Assembly: GCA_013397075.1 (NCBI GenBank)
Contig: VWZS01010096.1
Location: 496,001-560,000 of the forward strand
Origin: Rhabdornis inornatus
Taxonomy: Eukaryota; Chordata; Aves; Passeriformes; Rhabdornithidae
Reading direction: 5' to 3'
DNA length: 64,000 nucleotides
The notes below the pieces were generated by a model. The model searched no databases, was not told where the DNA came from, and worked only from the letters and a program-made list of their open reading frames with translations. The translations under genes were made by a program, and so were the position numbers. Positions 36,331-48,420 of this stretch are shown in pieces. Numbering within the stretch: the stretch's first letter is position 1; every line of letters starts with the position of its first letter.

Positions 36331-37057
36331 TACACTCCATGTCCTGTGTGAGGGGCAGCTGAGGACAGCAGTGCCAGTGCCAGCTAGGAGAGCCAAGGCC
36401 TGGAGAGAAGCACAGTTTTAGCACTCACGGACTCCTTGCTCCTTTGCCTGGCCCTAGCCCCTCTCACAGCCCAGGGAGGTGTCCCTGCTGCTTTTGCTGT
36501 GAATGTCATCTCAGACTCATCACAGGTTACCTGATAAGCCACTCCCCAGCCACAATCTCAGGTGGAGATGGGCATTCCCCTTCAGCTTGGGGTGGCAACC
36601 ACACACAGCCCTGACTGGCCCCGATCCAACACCTGGAGTGAGACAGAAAGCCAGCCTCAACCCTTCCTGCTTCTACAGGCCATGAGGAGACCCTACCTGA
36701 CAGGAAGCCTCTCCTAAGCTTTTCACCACGTTAGGAGATTGATCAGGTAGCACTTAATTTACCTTTATCTATCTGGAAAAAGTAGGGCTCCAATGCCCAT
36801 TTTCAAGTGATAAGCACTTTGAGGAGTTACTGCTTGATGAGCTGAACTGGAAGTAAGTTACCTAAACAAATCAGGAAAGGGATAGAGAAGTCTTAAGTTA
36901 TAAAAGCAAAGTATAAATTGACATGAATTTACCCACAGGAAAGCAAAAGATTGGGGTTTTGGATGGTTTATTTCCCAGCAGGAAATAAACACAGTCTTTA
37001 ATTGATTTAGATGAATTTAATTCCCTTGTATTAATCTCTATACCTGTTGCCACACAG

Positions 37058-37107
37058 GAAAAAAGAAAAAGAAAAAGAAAAAGAAAAAGAAAAAGAAAAA
37101 GAAAAAG
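37058..37107 (+). repeat. (GAAAAA)n microsatellite upstream of RNASEL
   Basis: About eight tandem GAAAAA units, with one extra A at the left end, roughly 0.95 kb upstream of the RNASEL ATG. Each pair of units also reads GAAANNGAAA, the core spacing recognised by IRF proteins. Confidence 0.95.
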
Positions 37108-39424
37108 TTACTTTCCTGGCCAGAAAAGCAGCAAAGAATCCCCTGGGCACGGTGAGGCTCAAGTTCCTCACCCCTGTCAGGACAGCAGAACCCTGGGAGG
37201 ATGAAGAGACGGGCTGAGCACCTTCCTCTTCCTCCTCCGAGCAGCAGAGTCAAGAGATCTGCACTCCAGGAAGTGTTTCAATATTTCTATCCCCGCCCCA
37301 CTGACTTTTGACCGTATCTGTGTGTCCATCACCCAGCCCTGCCTGCTGCCACCCACAATGACACAGCTGGCAAGGGTCCCAAATATGTGCTGGCCCCGGC
37401 CAGGAAGGGTTTTTATCCACTTGCAGGAGGATGCTGGGGCTCTGGGGGAGGTGTTTTGGCCTTTCTTTCAGCAGGCAGCAGAGAAGTCAAGAGCAAAGTG
37501 CTCTCCCCATACACCCAGACACTGTTCAGAAACATCTCAGCACTGGGTCAGGAACTGAGGTCCTGGAGGCATTGAATGCATCAGGGCTGTGGATTGGGGG
37601 ATATTTGGGGTTTCATTTTAAGCTTTTCCTCACCTTTTGGTAAATCCATCTGCATCAGGGGACTAAATGCTGCTGAGTGACATCCAGGGAATCGCTGAGC
37701 TGCAGATCTGTGGGTTCCTCACAGCTTGGGCAGGCAGCTCCCTGGCATCACCCTGGCACCCTGCTCCTTGTAGGCAGCTCTGTGTAAACACCCAGCCTGC
37801 TCCTCCAGGCCTTCCTTATCTGCCTGGAAAGCCTGCGCAGGAAATCCCACCCATCCTTCTTCACTGCCCTGTGACGTGAGATGAGCTCAGCAGAGCCCTT
37901 GCAGCTCCCCCAGCCACCCCCACTGGATTGTGCCAGCAGCAAGATTCAGCTCACAGGGCTGGAATTGTGTCAATCAGATAATTCCTGACTTCCAGTGGTG
38001 CCTTGGCACGTGCACAAACTGGGAATCTGCATATGGACGTGGAGACATGGCCTGACACAGGCACAAGGGCACAGAAAAGCCCTTAAAGGGCCAGGTGGAC
38101 GCAGCCCTGCACGTGTTTTCCATGGATATCCCAGTCCTTATGGATGCCTGCACTGCTGTCTGCACTGCTGGCTCACATCTCCACGCCAGCTTTCACTAAA
38201 CTCTGCCTCTGCAGGAGACACATCCCTGTACCTCATTGTGGTGTTTGGCATCCTGCTTCCCACAGCATCCAAAGGGGCTGGGAACATCCCACGGTCTCTG
38301 CATGGAATTCTGCAGGGTTTGTGCTGCCACAGGAGACCTTGACACAGCCCCAAGGGGACAGGAGCTGTGAAAACTCAGGGAGCAATCTCCAAGCTGTCTC
38401 ACAGCTGTCAGGATCTCATTTTAACTCACAGGAAGAATCTCTCCTGGTTTGACCAGGGCTATGTGCTGCAGCTGCTGGTGTTCAAGTACTTGTTTGCAGG
38501 CTGCAAAACAGATAAACAACCAGAGCAAGGGCACAGCTCAGCTTCAAAGCCAGTAAAGACATCCAAAAAAAGCCAAAGGACGTTAAAAAAAAGCCAAGAT
38601 AACGACATCACATCACCCACCCACCCAAGTACAAGAGCCTTCTTCGGCTTGCTGGTTTTATTAAAGTCATTTGTTATCTTATGGTGGGAAGATGAAAATC
38701 CCTAGGATGGTAGGAACCCAAACCCTACGGGGATTTGGCAGGAGTGTCCTGTGCCTGCATCCCAGCAAAGAAGGGTTTGCTGGTAGTGCTTTCCTGATCC
38801 AAATTGTTTCTCACAGAGCCATAAGTTTAAACTCTGAGTCCCTGCAACAGACGGTTTCCAGGGAATGAAAGGATCTCAGAGGTTTTCTGAAGTGTGGGAG
38901 TAACCGAGCTCCTCTCCACCAGCATTCTGTAGCCTCTGGGTTATGGAGTTCCTGCTGTATTTGTACATCTGCAGAGTCATTATTTGCCCCCACACACCCA
39001 GGGACTCAGGAGATGAGCTGCAGAGACACAGACAGCAGGGAGATCAAGGGCACAGCTAAGAAAAATCTCCCTTTTCCTCCATTCTGATGGAGTTACACCC
39101 ATTTTTGCATCCCCTCTCCTGAGATGATATCTCCCGAGAATCCTTGTCCTCCCAGCAGCCACAAATAAACATGATGCAAAATGTGGCAACAAAAACTGCC
39201 TGCCAAGGGCAAAATAATTTTTTAAAGGAGCTATGAATAGTAGGATGAGGTTTTTTCTTCATGTTCACTTCACATGCTTTCTTATTATATTTCCAAGAGG
39301 GAATATCCCAGGGTTTATGTGCTTGACCGTCCTGATGTGACTTTCAGTGCTGGAACACAACCCTGGAAAATAGTCCACAGAAGGGTGGCAGGTGATGCTA
39401 CCCATGGAGAAGCATCAACCACTT

Positions 39425-39545
39425 CTCACAGAACCATTTAGGTTTGAAAAGACCTCCAAGATCATCGAGTCCAACCTCCAAGATCATCGAGTCCAGCCAT
39501 CATCCATCACCTCTAAGTCCACCACTGAATCACATCCCCCGTATC
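39425..39545 (-). repeat. CR1-type repeat 3' end with internal 22-bp duplication
   Basis: Reads 'ctcacagaaccatttaggtt', 'gaaaagacctccaagatcat', 'cgagtccaacc', the reverse complement of a common avian CR1 subfamily end. A 22-bp unit (39452-39473) is repeated exactly at 39474-39495. Confidence 0.75.
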
Positions 39546-42544
39546 TATGCCTTTTATGGAGTATTTTCACTTTTTTTAAACTTCATTTTCTAGTTTTTTG
39601 GACTGCTGCTCAATCCTCACCTCCACCAAAAAAAGACATTTTTGCCAGCAGGCAAGGAGAGGTGAGGGCAACAGTCAGGCAGGCAGGGATCTCACCGAGC
39701 AGGGCAGCACATCCCAGTCCCTGGGCAAGGAGAGCAGGGCAGATCCGTGTAAAACAGCCCAGAGCAGCCAAAACAGGTCAGACAAGGAGTCAGGCTGAGC
39801 ACCTGAGCTTGGATGCCTTTCCCAAGTAGAGCAGAGGGATCTCCAGCAGGATTTCTCCCAGCTGTTTCTCATCCCCGTCCTTGCCCCCAGGCTGGGGCTG
39901 CACCATGCCCGAGCTCCCCTCCAGCACAGGCTGCCCAGCCCGGGGGGAGCAGGAGGGCTGCAGCCCCCAGCACTGCCCTCCCTGCCCCAGCAGCAGCTGA
40001 AAGCAGGAAAATTCTCTCCCATCCTTCCTCAGCTCCCGAGGCAGCCCAGGGGTACAAATCCTTGTACTGACAACCTTGGCATTCAGAGTGGGAGCACATC
40101 AGCTGTGAGTTCTGGTACTTGGTTCAGGCAAAGGCCTTGGAGTGGAAGCTGCAGAGCGATGCCATCCAGCTGCTCCCTCCCTGCTGACTGGCCTGGGGGC
40201 TGGCAGAGCGCTGCAGAACACAGGGCAAGACGTTTGGAGTGTTTGAAATGGCTCAGTGCATCCTCTCTGCTGCTGAGCTTCCTCCAAAAACATATCCAGA
40301 TAGCGTTGTACAGCGTTCCTTCACGGCCTTTCTTGAAAGAGAGAAATAAATCACAGATGTACACGCATGCAGCCTGTTGTCACTTGTGTGTATCCATGGA
40401 AAATGAAAGCTCAGAATTCCTACACTTAAATATCTGCACATCCACCAGCCTGAATCCTTGTCTTAGTGCACTTCTGCATCCGTGTCCATGTCCTAAGACC
40501 ACCCCAAAGCTGCTTGGTCCCACTGGAGCAGGAAGCTTCTGGCTGCAGGAGCCCCTGAGCTGCTGCTGGGAATGCTCTGGCTCCCAGGGCGCGGGGAAAT
40601 GGCTTTTTTTCCCACCAAATAAATCCACCCCCCTATCCTGGCTCATGGAAACCTGGCCCTGGAGCAAGTTTGTGTTCACAGCCTGGGGGCAGGGCAGTGC
40701 CAGCCCTCATGGTGGCTCCCCGGAGCTCAAATCTTCCAAATTCCCAAACCCTGGGAAACTTCAGCTGGGGTTTATTGGGAGTGACCACAGGCGGCCACGG
40801 GAAGCTTTGGCTCCTCTTTCTCAAACGTGGTTTTGTGGGTTGGGGTTATTTTTATCCCCCACCGAGGCTTTAAGGTTTTGTTGTATTGCCACTGGGTTTT
40901 GGCTGCAGCCACAGCTGGATGCAAGGCTGGCTTCTGGCTTTTAGTGACTGGCTTTTCTCTTTGGGAAGCATCTCAGAGGAAACTGGGCTGCAAATGGGAT
41001 TGTCCAGGATCAGCTGTGGGGTCTGAGAGCTGCCACCAAGGCTGAGGCTCAGCTTGGGCCATGCATGATGCAGCAAGGGTGGACACAGCCTCACATGTCC
41101 TTCCAAAGAAAGCTCAAAAAGGTTTTACTTCTATATTTTTTTACTTCTTTATTTTGTTGTTGTTGGCCTGTTTAATTGTTTTTTAATGGAGAATCAGTTT
41201 TAAATTAACTTCAAGGTGTACAAGACAAAGTATTCATATTTTTCATTCAAAAGCTGCAGTAAAAAAACAAAAAAGGAACAACAACATTATTTTTGATTCT
41301 GGCTGCTTCCAGTCTGCTTTGCTGCTCTCTTTCCTGGTAAGTAATTTAAATATTTCCTGGACACTTTTCAGCTCATTGCTTCCCTCTGACACGGACGAAG
41401 ATCAGATAGACATGCAAACTTCTATGATCCCAAATCACCTGGCTGGTAAGACAAGGCCATGCTTAATTCAAAAGGAAATGGAAGGTGAGGGGAAGCTCGA
41501 CCTGCTTTCCCCTGCATAGGTGGGGACGGAGCAGAGTCGATGTATTTTTTGGTGCCTGGTGATCCTTGGACCATGCTTGGCTGTGTCAGAGGGCACAGGA
41601 GGTTCTGCTGCAGCTGCAGGTTCTTGTCAAATGCATTTGAATGGCAGGGGGTGGCTTGTGCTCATAGTAGCACCTTGGAACATGCATATTCCCAAGTTAT
41701 TCTCCCGGGATTCCAGCTCCTCCTCGGCAGTCCCCTCACGCTCTCCTACGCTGACGCAGGCCAGTTAATTTTGGCTTCCAGAACACACAATAAATAGAAG
41801 GAAGGCGACTGAAATAAAACCACATTTCTGTTGGGTTTTTATTCCAAGCACTCCTTCGAGCTGCACTGGGGTGCTCCTCTCCAAGTGTTGCCATAGGCAG
41901 CACTGGGTGCTTCCATGGAAAGCTCTTTCCATGCAACCCTCCCCTTCCCTCCCAGAGCATTCCAGGGAACTGCTCAGACCTCAAAGCACTCTGCATAGGA
42001 ATAGGATGCTTTTTAATAACCCCTCTGATACCAGAGATTTTCCCCCTTGTCAATGAATTCAATCATCAGGTCCTACTGATGCTTTTGTTACTGACAAAAA
42101 TCAGGTATTATTTATGTCAGTGACCCCAAAGCAGGGTGTTTTCTGCAAAAAAATTGCATCCTCTCAATTTTAAGACATTTGTGTTTTACTAATACTGAGC
42201 AGATATTGGAAACTGCAGTGCTGTAAACGGCTCAGAAATTATGAGCAATACAAGCAGTACTGAATACCCTGGCAGTTCATACATTCAAAACTTCCCTTCT
42301 GCTTTCATTCTTTCTGTGAACAGTTCAGTTTTCTTTGATAAACCAAATACCATAAAGTTTTATGCTTCAAATGTCTTCCCCCTTCCTTTCCTGCTCTTGA
42401 CACTGTCACTTTTAAAGCGACTGGAAACGCTCCCTGAGCCACCCAACACAAGCAGCTTTGCAAAGCATTCAGAATTAGAATGTGAAATTGAATTGAAAGT
42501 CCAAAACTAGGAAAAAAAATAGTACAGGCCCAGCCCATGCTGTC

Positions 42545-44260
42545 AGGGTATTTTTCTCTTTACATTTTATTTTGTAAGGACAATGTTACGTTGGTAATGA
42601 GAACAGACCATTGTGCATAATTCGCTTCAGTAACACAGCAAAGGTGGTTCCAGTTGTAAAAATAAATAATAAATAAGAAAGCAGCTGATATCTCCCTGTA
42701 AACACAGCCAGGACAACAGCCAGAGGCTCAGAGGTGGGACCAGGATGGGGATGGTGGAAGAGCACTCGGAGTAACATCCCCAAACTGGTCCTTGGTCCCT
42801 TGCTCTGCTCAAGCAGCTGTGAAAATCCCAAAGGATGCTGTGCTCTGGCTGTTGCTGGGACAGGGGGGCAAAAGAGAGTTCCTGTGGCAAGGTGTGAGTA
42901 CCAGTGGGATAAGGATCTCCAGGTTTGGTCTTTAGGGATAAGCAGACCCCTGGAAAGAGCTGTCGGCAGGGAGCAGTGCTGCTGGCACATTCCCCAGGGC
43001 CCAGCACAGGCTTCACATCACCCACCCAGGCAGCTGCTGCAAGCTGGGATCCACACCTCTCCAGGACCCCAAAATTCCTGCTGGGAGGGACTTTCTGAAG
43101 AGCTGCCCCCAGGTCTGGGCTGGTGATGTGTCCTGCCATCCCTCCGAGTCACTGAATTCATGGCACTGGTTTCACTCACTCCACGGGTTTCTGGTAAAGT
43201 GCTGTGGCTGCAGACTGGTTTCAGCATCCCAGGGAACACCAAGCCCAACTATAAACCCAGGCAAAGCCCTGAGTTTTCTCTCCCATGTATGAAAATCAAG
43301 GTTTCCATAGAGTTGCTCACCAAAGTGCCTTTTTAACCTCTGTTCCCTGCCTAGGACAAGCTGCTGTGTGCTGAGATGCCTTCCACATCTTTAAGGGGAG
43401 AGAGGGAACAATATGGGCTGCAAAGCATCCTTGCACTGCCATCCGTGGTCCTCCAAGCCCTCTAGCAGCTCCCCCTGCTGCTATTTGCTCCACAATCGTG
43501 CTACAAATCTGTCTGGTCCTCTCAAATTATTACACAGAAAAGGTGGGAGGCCTGCTAAGTGCTACAACAGCTAAAATAATTTAATTTGCAAGCTCCTCAG
43601 AGCAGGGGACATGCATGTGTGCTTTCAGCAGTGCTTCTCTTATAAATATAGATATAATAATAGCAACAATGATGAAATAAATAACAATAATAGGAATAAA
43701 ATGTCGTGCATGTGACCTAAGATTAGGTGCAATCTGAAGGTCGTGGAGCTCAAGCGAGGGATAAGAACGTCACTGCACTGGAAGGAGGTGGAAAGCTTCA
43801 ATGCAGAGCATGCATAGGACACAGCTGGAGGATCTTGGGATCAGGAGAAGGCAGGCACAGGATCCCTCCAGCTGCAAATGCCATGAAGTCTCGGGACTTT
43901 TATCCTGGCCATTCCCCGTGAGTGGGAGTGGCAGGCTCCCGTGAGCAGGTGGGAGCTCTTGGGTTGTGGATGCTCAGGGGAATCCCATCTCTTTTCCCCG
44001 GACTCGCAGCTCAAACCCGAGCTCTTTCCGTGTCTGCAGTGGTGCAGGTCGAGCTGCAAGGGGAGGCTCCGGGCTCCCACCTGGAGAGGGTGGAACGCCG
44101 TGCGGAGCAGGAAGCGCTCGAGGTGCTGGGGATCCCGCTAAAATCCCAGAACTTCAGACAAAACCCCGCCACACGGGCCTCGGGCCTGGCAAACCACGTC
44201 CCACCCTGTGCCTGGCCCCCTGGCTCGTCCCCCCCTTCGAGCCGCGCTCCGGGGCTCGGG
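42545..44260 (-). other. RGS16: RGS16 3' UTR (inferred)
   Basis: Non-coding sequence from the TGA of RGS16 to the AATAAA at 42571-42566. It includes A/T-rich stretches (42655-42680 and 43640-43700, with ATTTA-like motifs on the coding strand) that may act in mRNA decay, as expected for an immediate-early gene. That role is inference. Confidence 0.5.
42566..42571 (-). terminator. RGS16: Poly(A) signal AATAAA for RGS16
   Basis: The plus strand reads TTTATT about 1.69 kb beyond the RGS16 stop. That gives a 3' UTR of roughly 1.7 kb, similar to mammalian RGS16. Confidence 0.55.
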
Positions 44261-47200
44261 TCAGGTGTGCGAGCGCTTGCTGGTGCCGCGGCTGGCGGCC
44301 TGCTTGCTCATGTCCTGGTAGGAGGCGGATTTCAGGAAGCGGGGGTAGGAGTCCTTCTCCATCAGCGTGCGTGTCTTGGCCTGGGCCTCGTTGAAGCAGG
44401 CGGAGGTGGCCCCCGAGAGGTTCTTGCGGGTGATCTCCCTGGTTTCGTGGTCGATATTCACCTGCAAGGCAGCAGCGCCCACAAATGTTAACTCCTCTCC
44501 TATGTCAGGACAAAAACTGCTTTTAATCCATCTTCAGATGAGGGTGAAGACGCTCACAGACCTTTCTATCCCTTCATGGTTAGGCTCAATTTCTCTTCCA
44601 ACCTTAAAGAGCCAGTTGTGATGGAGCACACGATGTTAGAAATTAAAGCTCTCACGAACAACAGCACATCTTCCCACTGATCCGAAAGCACTTTAACAAA
44701 ACCCAACAGGATATTTTATTCCTTTCCCACCCTATTTGATGCCACAGAAAATGGTCTCACCTCCCTGGGCGCCTCACTTTGGACAAACTCCTCGAAGATC
44801 CTGTTGGCTTTGGAGGCCAGCTTGGTTTTCGACCGGGTCTTTTTGAAGTCCTCGCACGCCAGCCAGAAGTCGAGGTTCTCCTCGCTGAATTCAGTCTTCA
44901 GGAAGGTGTGGAAGGCATTTACCCCACCTGGGGAGGGGAGAGAAGAGCAGTTAATGGGATAGAAGGCAGGGAGGAAGAGGACCAGCAGCAGACACTGCCT
45001 GGCGAGCTCAGCCCTGGGAGCTCAGATCGTGACATCGGCAGATTTCCTTTCCCTCCAGGCAAATTCCACCCTCTGAGACACTGCTAATTGGCCTCTAGAC
45101 TCCAATAAAATCTTTTCCCACAGACAAGTAATCCTCTGGTTTTATTTATCTGACCTTTCTGTAATGAGGCTTCAGAGAATTTTCTTTACAGCTCCAGGAA
45201 AGAGCTAATTCTACCTAAGGAGAAGCGCGCTGACGCATCGGAACGCTGCAGGAGCCGAGCAGCGGTGCCTTGGTTTTGGTTTCTCAGCTGAGATCTGGGG
45301 GGAACGAGATTCTGAGGACGGGAATGTAATTGCAGCAAGGATTTCAAAGCTGCGCTGGGAGAGTGGATTAAGTTACAAAGCTGGAGATGCTCATTAGCCA
45401 TCACAGCACGTGAGGAAGACTGGGAGAAGAAATACACTTGGCCCCAGGCTAGCACTGTGGAAGGACTTTGTCTGGCTGGGGAAGAGCTTTTAAGGTAGAC
45501 AATTACTTTTGAATTAAAATTTGGTGCTTCTGCCATTGTGCAGAGCCCAGTGTAAGGAGGGGGTGATGTGCGGGACTGGAAAAGAGGTTCCACCTCTGGG
45601 TCTGGAGGAGCTGCCTGCAAAGCAGAGAGGGAGACAGCATCTCACAGGAGCCCTGTGCATCACAGACACACAGCTGATATCAGAGGGAGGAAAGGCCAGG
45701 GTTATTCAGTAAAACAGCTGAATTCCTTCTCCCTGTGGAGGAGCCATCCCCAGAGGCATAGGACAGACAGACAGAGGGCAGCAATGCAGTTGTCTGGACA
45801 AGCCTGAGGGGAGGTGGCTGCATCGCTGTTTCCACCAGACACCCAGAGCAGACACTGCCTTCTCCCAAGTGTGGAGAAAGGGGTGACTTGGGAATACCAT
45901 GACATTCCCCCAGCAGGCTGCTCCTCATGGGATGCCCGTGGCAACACTCCTGTCCCAAGGCAGCAGTGAGAAAACACTTCTGCCTCCCAAAAACACCCAG
46001 CCAGGAGGAAAGGGTACGGCTTCATGGGGCAGGCAATGAGCCCTGTGCCTCAGATCTGGGCAGGAAAGGGATCTCTTTCTAAATCCTAAAACACCTCATT
46101 TGAGGAGGAGGCGAGATTTCATAGTGCACTGACTTCAGTCATACAGCTCACTACGAGTACATTTGTCCTACACACTCTCACCAAGAGAAGGAAACAAGAT
46201 GCTACTCACTTTTGCTCTTGAGGAGCTGGTCAAAGGACTCCCTCCACTCCAGCACATCTCGGGAGGAGTCTCTGGAAAAGACAAAAGGATGTAAGGCTCG
46301 CTGTCCAGCGGTGAGGGATGGAAGCACTCCAGTTGTGCAGCTCCATCAATGGGAGACAGCGGCATTCAGCAGGGAACCAAAGCGAGAGGCCAGTATCCAT
46401 TACCTGTGGCCTCTCTTTCCTCTCTCCTCCTTTTGTTTTACCTTCCCTGATGCCTCACCCGACCTCAGTTCCATGCTGCTGGCCAGGAGGTTCTCTAGGG
46501 GATGCTCAGAAAAACCCTTTTCTGCTGATACAAGTCCAGCAGGTTCTCTAGGGAATGCTCAGAAGACTCCTTTTCTGCTGGTGCTGGTCTAGCAGAGCCT
46601 TCTCTGCAGGAAGACCCCCTGCCCTCAGCAGCAATATTTAGTGTTCTGTGTTTAATGCTGCCTGCGTTCCCCAGGGATCCCAGCCACCAGGAAGTGCAGG
46701 AGCCCCGCGGGTTCCTTGCCTCTCGCCAAGGCCCTGCTCTCTGTGCCTAATGCCAGAGCATCCGTTCCCCCGTCGGATTTTATAAGCGCTGGAGCTGGGA
46801 AGTGATCCGCCTTCCCGGCCTGCCTGGGTGGGACTACGTGGAGGGGGAGCTGTGCTCTCTGCTGCGCAGATGGGCAGGAGCATCCCTCGGGAAAGAAAGG
46901 CTGCTCCATGGGGACCTGGCCCTGGCTGAACCTGGGGCAGAGCAGTGCTTGGCTTACCTGCGCCTAGAGCCCAGCTGCAGCTTGCTGGAGCTCCCAGTCT
47001 TGTGTCCCAGCTCGGGTTTATGAAGCAGGATGCCCAAGCGGGTCTTCAGATCCTTGGCTCTGGAAGGCAGGGAGGGAGGAAGGGGAGATGTGGGGTCGCT
47101 GGACCATCAGTCTGCTGGGCCACCCCCTCTGCTGCACCCTACGGGCTCGGGGGCACAGCCCTCGCTCCCCAGCTTCAGCCACTTTGCTCTCTGGTGTGTG

Positions 47201-48247
47201 AAATAAACGCTCCCCACTCGCTTTTCTTGCTCCCTGGCAACCGCGCTCGGCAGTGCATTAAGCCTGGGGGACTGTTTTCTCCTGCTCGCTTCCCAGGCAG
47301 AGACACATGGAATATAAAGCACGACGAGCTCTTTCCTCTGGGGCAGGTAACAGAGCAGCTGCTGAGTGCCCAGCTGGAGCCCCCCCAGCTCCGCGGAGCT
47401 AACCTGGTTCCTTTCCCCATCCCGCTCTCCCGGCAGCGCTCCGCTGGAAAAAACACAGCGATTTCTTTCCGCTCGGCAGAGCGGGAGCATCTCCCTGCTG
47501 CCAGGCTGCCGCTCCCCTGCTCTCTTTTTTGGGGTCCCCAGGAGCCTGTCACCAGGCCGTGGAGAGGGCAGCGCTCCGCAGCAGCGCCATCCGCCTACCC
47601 CATGCCTTCAGGAGGCGGCGGCAGCACCGATGCTCCTGTGCCAGAGGCTGGGATGCTCCTGCCTTGTCCCCGCGGCACGGAGGAAGCACCTCCCCACAGG
47701 GAGGTGTCTGCGGCAGCAGGGCAGGAGAAGCGGCTCCTGTGTGCCCCCAGGGTGCCCCCGAGGGGACAGGCGGCGTGTGGCCCGGCTGCTGTGTGCGCGG
47801 CTGGTTCAGGCGTCCCAAGGCGCCCGTACAAAAATAAGGGGTTTAAATGTCAAGCCGGCAGCGTGGGGCGTTGCAGGAGGAGCAACATGTCACTTAACAG
47901 TTCGGCCGTGTTGGCGAAAATACTCCTGCTGCTGTCAACTCGGAGCAAGTTGTGCAGAGGCAGAGCCGGAGGAGCCCTGGTGTGTTTGTACAGCCCTGTC
48001 CAGCCTCCTCTCCCTCCGCTTGTTTCACCTCCGTGCTCCCCTCCTGGGAAGCAGAAGGGATGCAGCCGCAACAAATCACTTCTCTGCGTGTTTGCTCGAG
48101 GTCTGCACCCCAGTTTCTACCCTAACATCACATCCGCAGCAGCAGAGGCTGGTCCAGGCGCATCTTTTCCAGCGAACCCCTCTGCCTCCCAGAAGCGCCT
48201 TACCTTTCCAGGCAAGTGATGGGGAGCGCGGCTAAGCCCCGGCACAT
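44261..48247 (-). CDS. RGS16: Regulator of G-protein signalling 16, complete, five coding exons, 191 residues
   Basis: GTPase-activating protein for Gi/Gq alpha subunits at the plasma membrane. Coding exons: 48247-48204, 47059-46958, 46271-46210, 44927-44761, 44461-44261 (TGA at 44263-44261). All are GT-AG, in phase, total 576 nt (human 202 residues). The N-terminus MCRGLAALPITCLERAK keeps C2 and C12, the palmitoylation sites of the RGS4/16 amphipathic helix. The RGS box spans about residues 55-171: WRESFDQLL, HTFLKTEFSEENLDFWLACE, DFKKTRS, IFEEFV and VNIDHETRE, then LMEKDSYPRFLKS. The Asn of EEN and the Glu/Asp contacts for the G-alpha switch regions are present, so GAP activity is expected. 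The 167-bp fourth exon has the same length and phases as the matching RGS8 exon. Exon 1 sits under a TATA box in a CpG-rich region. Confidence 0.96.
46488..46593. repeat. 53-bp tandem duplication in RGS16 intron 2
   Basis: 'aggttctctaggggatgctc' at 46488 recurs as 'aggttctctagggaatgctc' at 46541, each followed by a similar 'cttttctgctg' stretch. A third, partial and diverged unit follows at about 46594. No coding role. Confidence 0.85.
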
Positions 48248-48420
48248 GCTGAGAGCTGGGCACCCAGGCATCCAGCAACTCATCGGCTCCTCCCGGGGGT
48301 GGCAGCGGGGTGCAACAGGCGGCTGCGGCACCTCCTGCCCCGCGGTCTGTGCTGGCGGCTGCAGCAGCGGCGCGGAGCCGCGCTTTATATCGGGTGAGAG
48401 GCGGGAGAGCGGGGAGGGGG
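47350..48420. promoter_or_regulatory. RGS16: CpG-rich region over RGS16 exon 1 and intron 1
   Basis: High GC with frequent CpG compared with flanks. It covers the TATA box, 5' UTR, exon 1 and much of intron 1, consistent with a CpG-island promoter. It explains the long plus-strand open frames (46945-48219, 47366-48235), which I do not regard as genes. Confidence 0.55.
48384..48389 (-). promoter_or_regulatory. RGS16: TATA box of RGS16
   Basis: Minus strand reads 'cgatataaagcgcgg', a consensus TATAAA about 140 bases upstream of the ATG. Transcription would start near 48358-48355, leaving a 5' UTR of about 110 bases with no intron needed before the start codon. The flanks are CpG-rich. Confidence 0.75.

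Larger units (their letters stand above)
36331..42560. other. Intergenic region between RNASEL and the RGS16 3' end
   Basis: No gene recognised. Contains the GAAAAA microsatellite (37058-37107), a CR1-type fragment (39425-39545), A/T homopolymers and short unconnected open frames. The 279-codon plus-strand frame at 40105-40944 shows no motif or splice context. Confidence 0.5.

Noticed and set aside
46945..48235. 424- and 289-codon plus-strand open frames antisense to RGS16 exons 1-2
   Set aside because: They overlap the CpG-rich RGS16 promoter, share no family motif, and are explained by GC-driven scarcity of stops.
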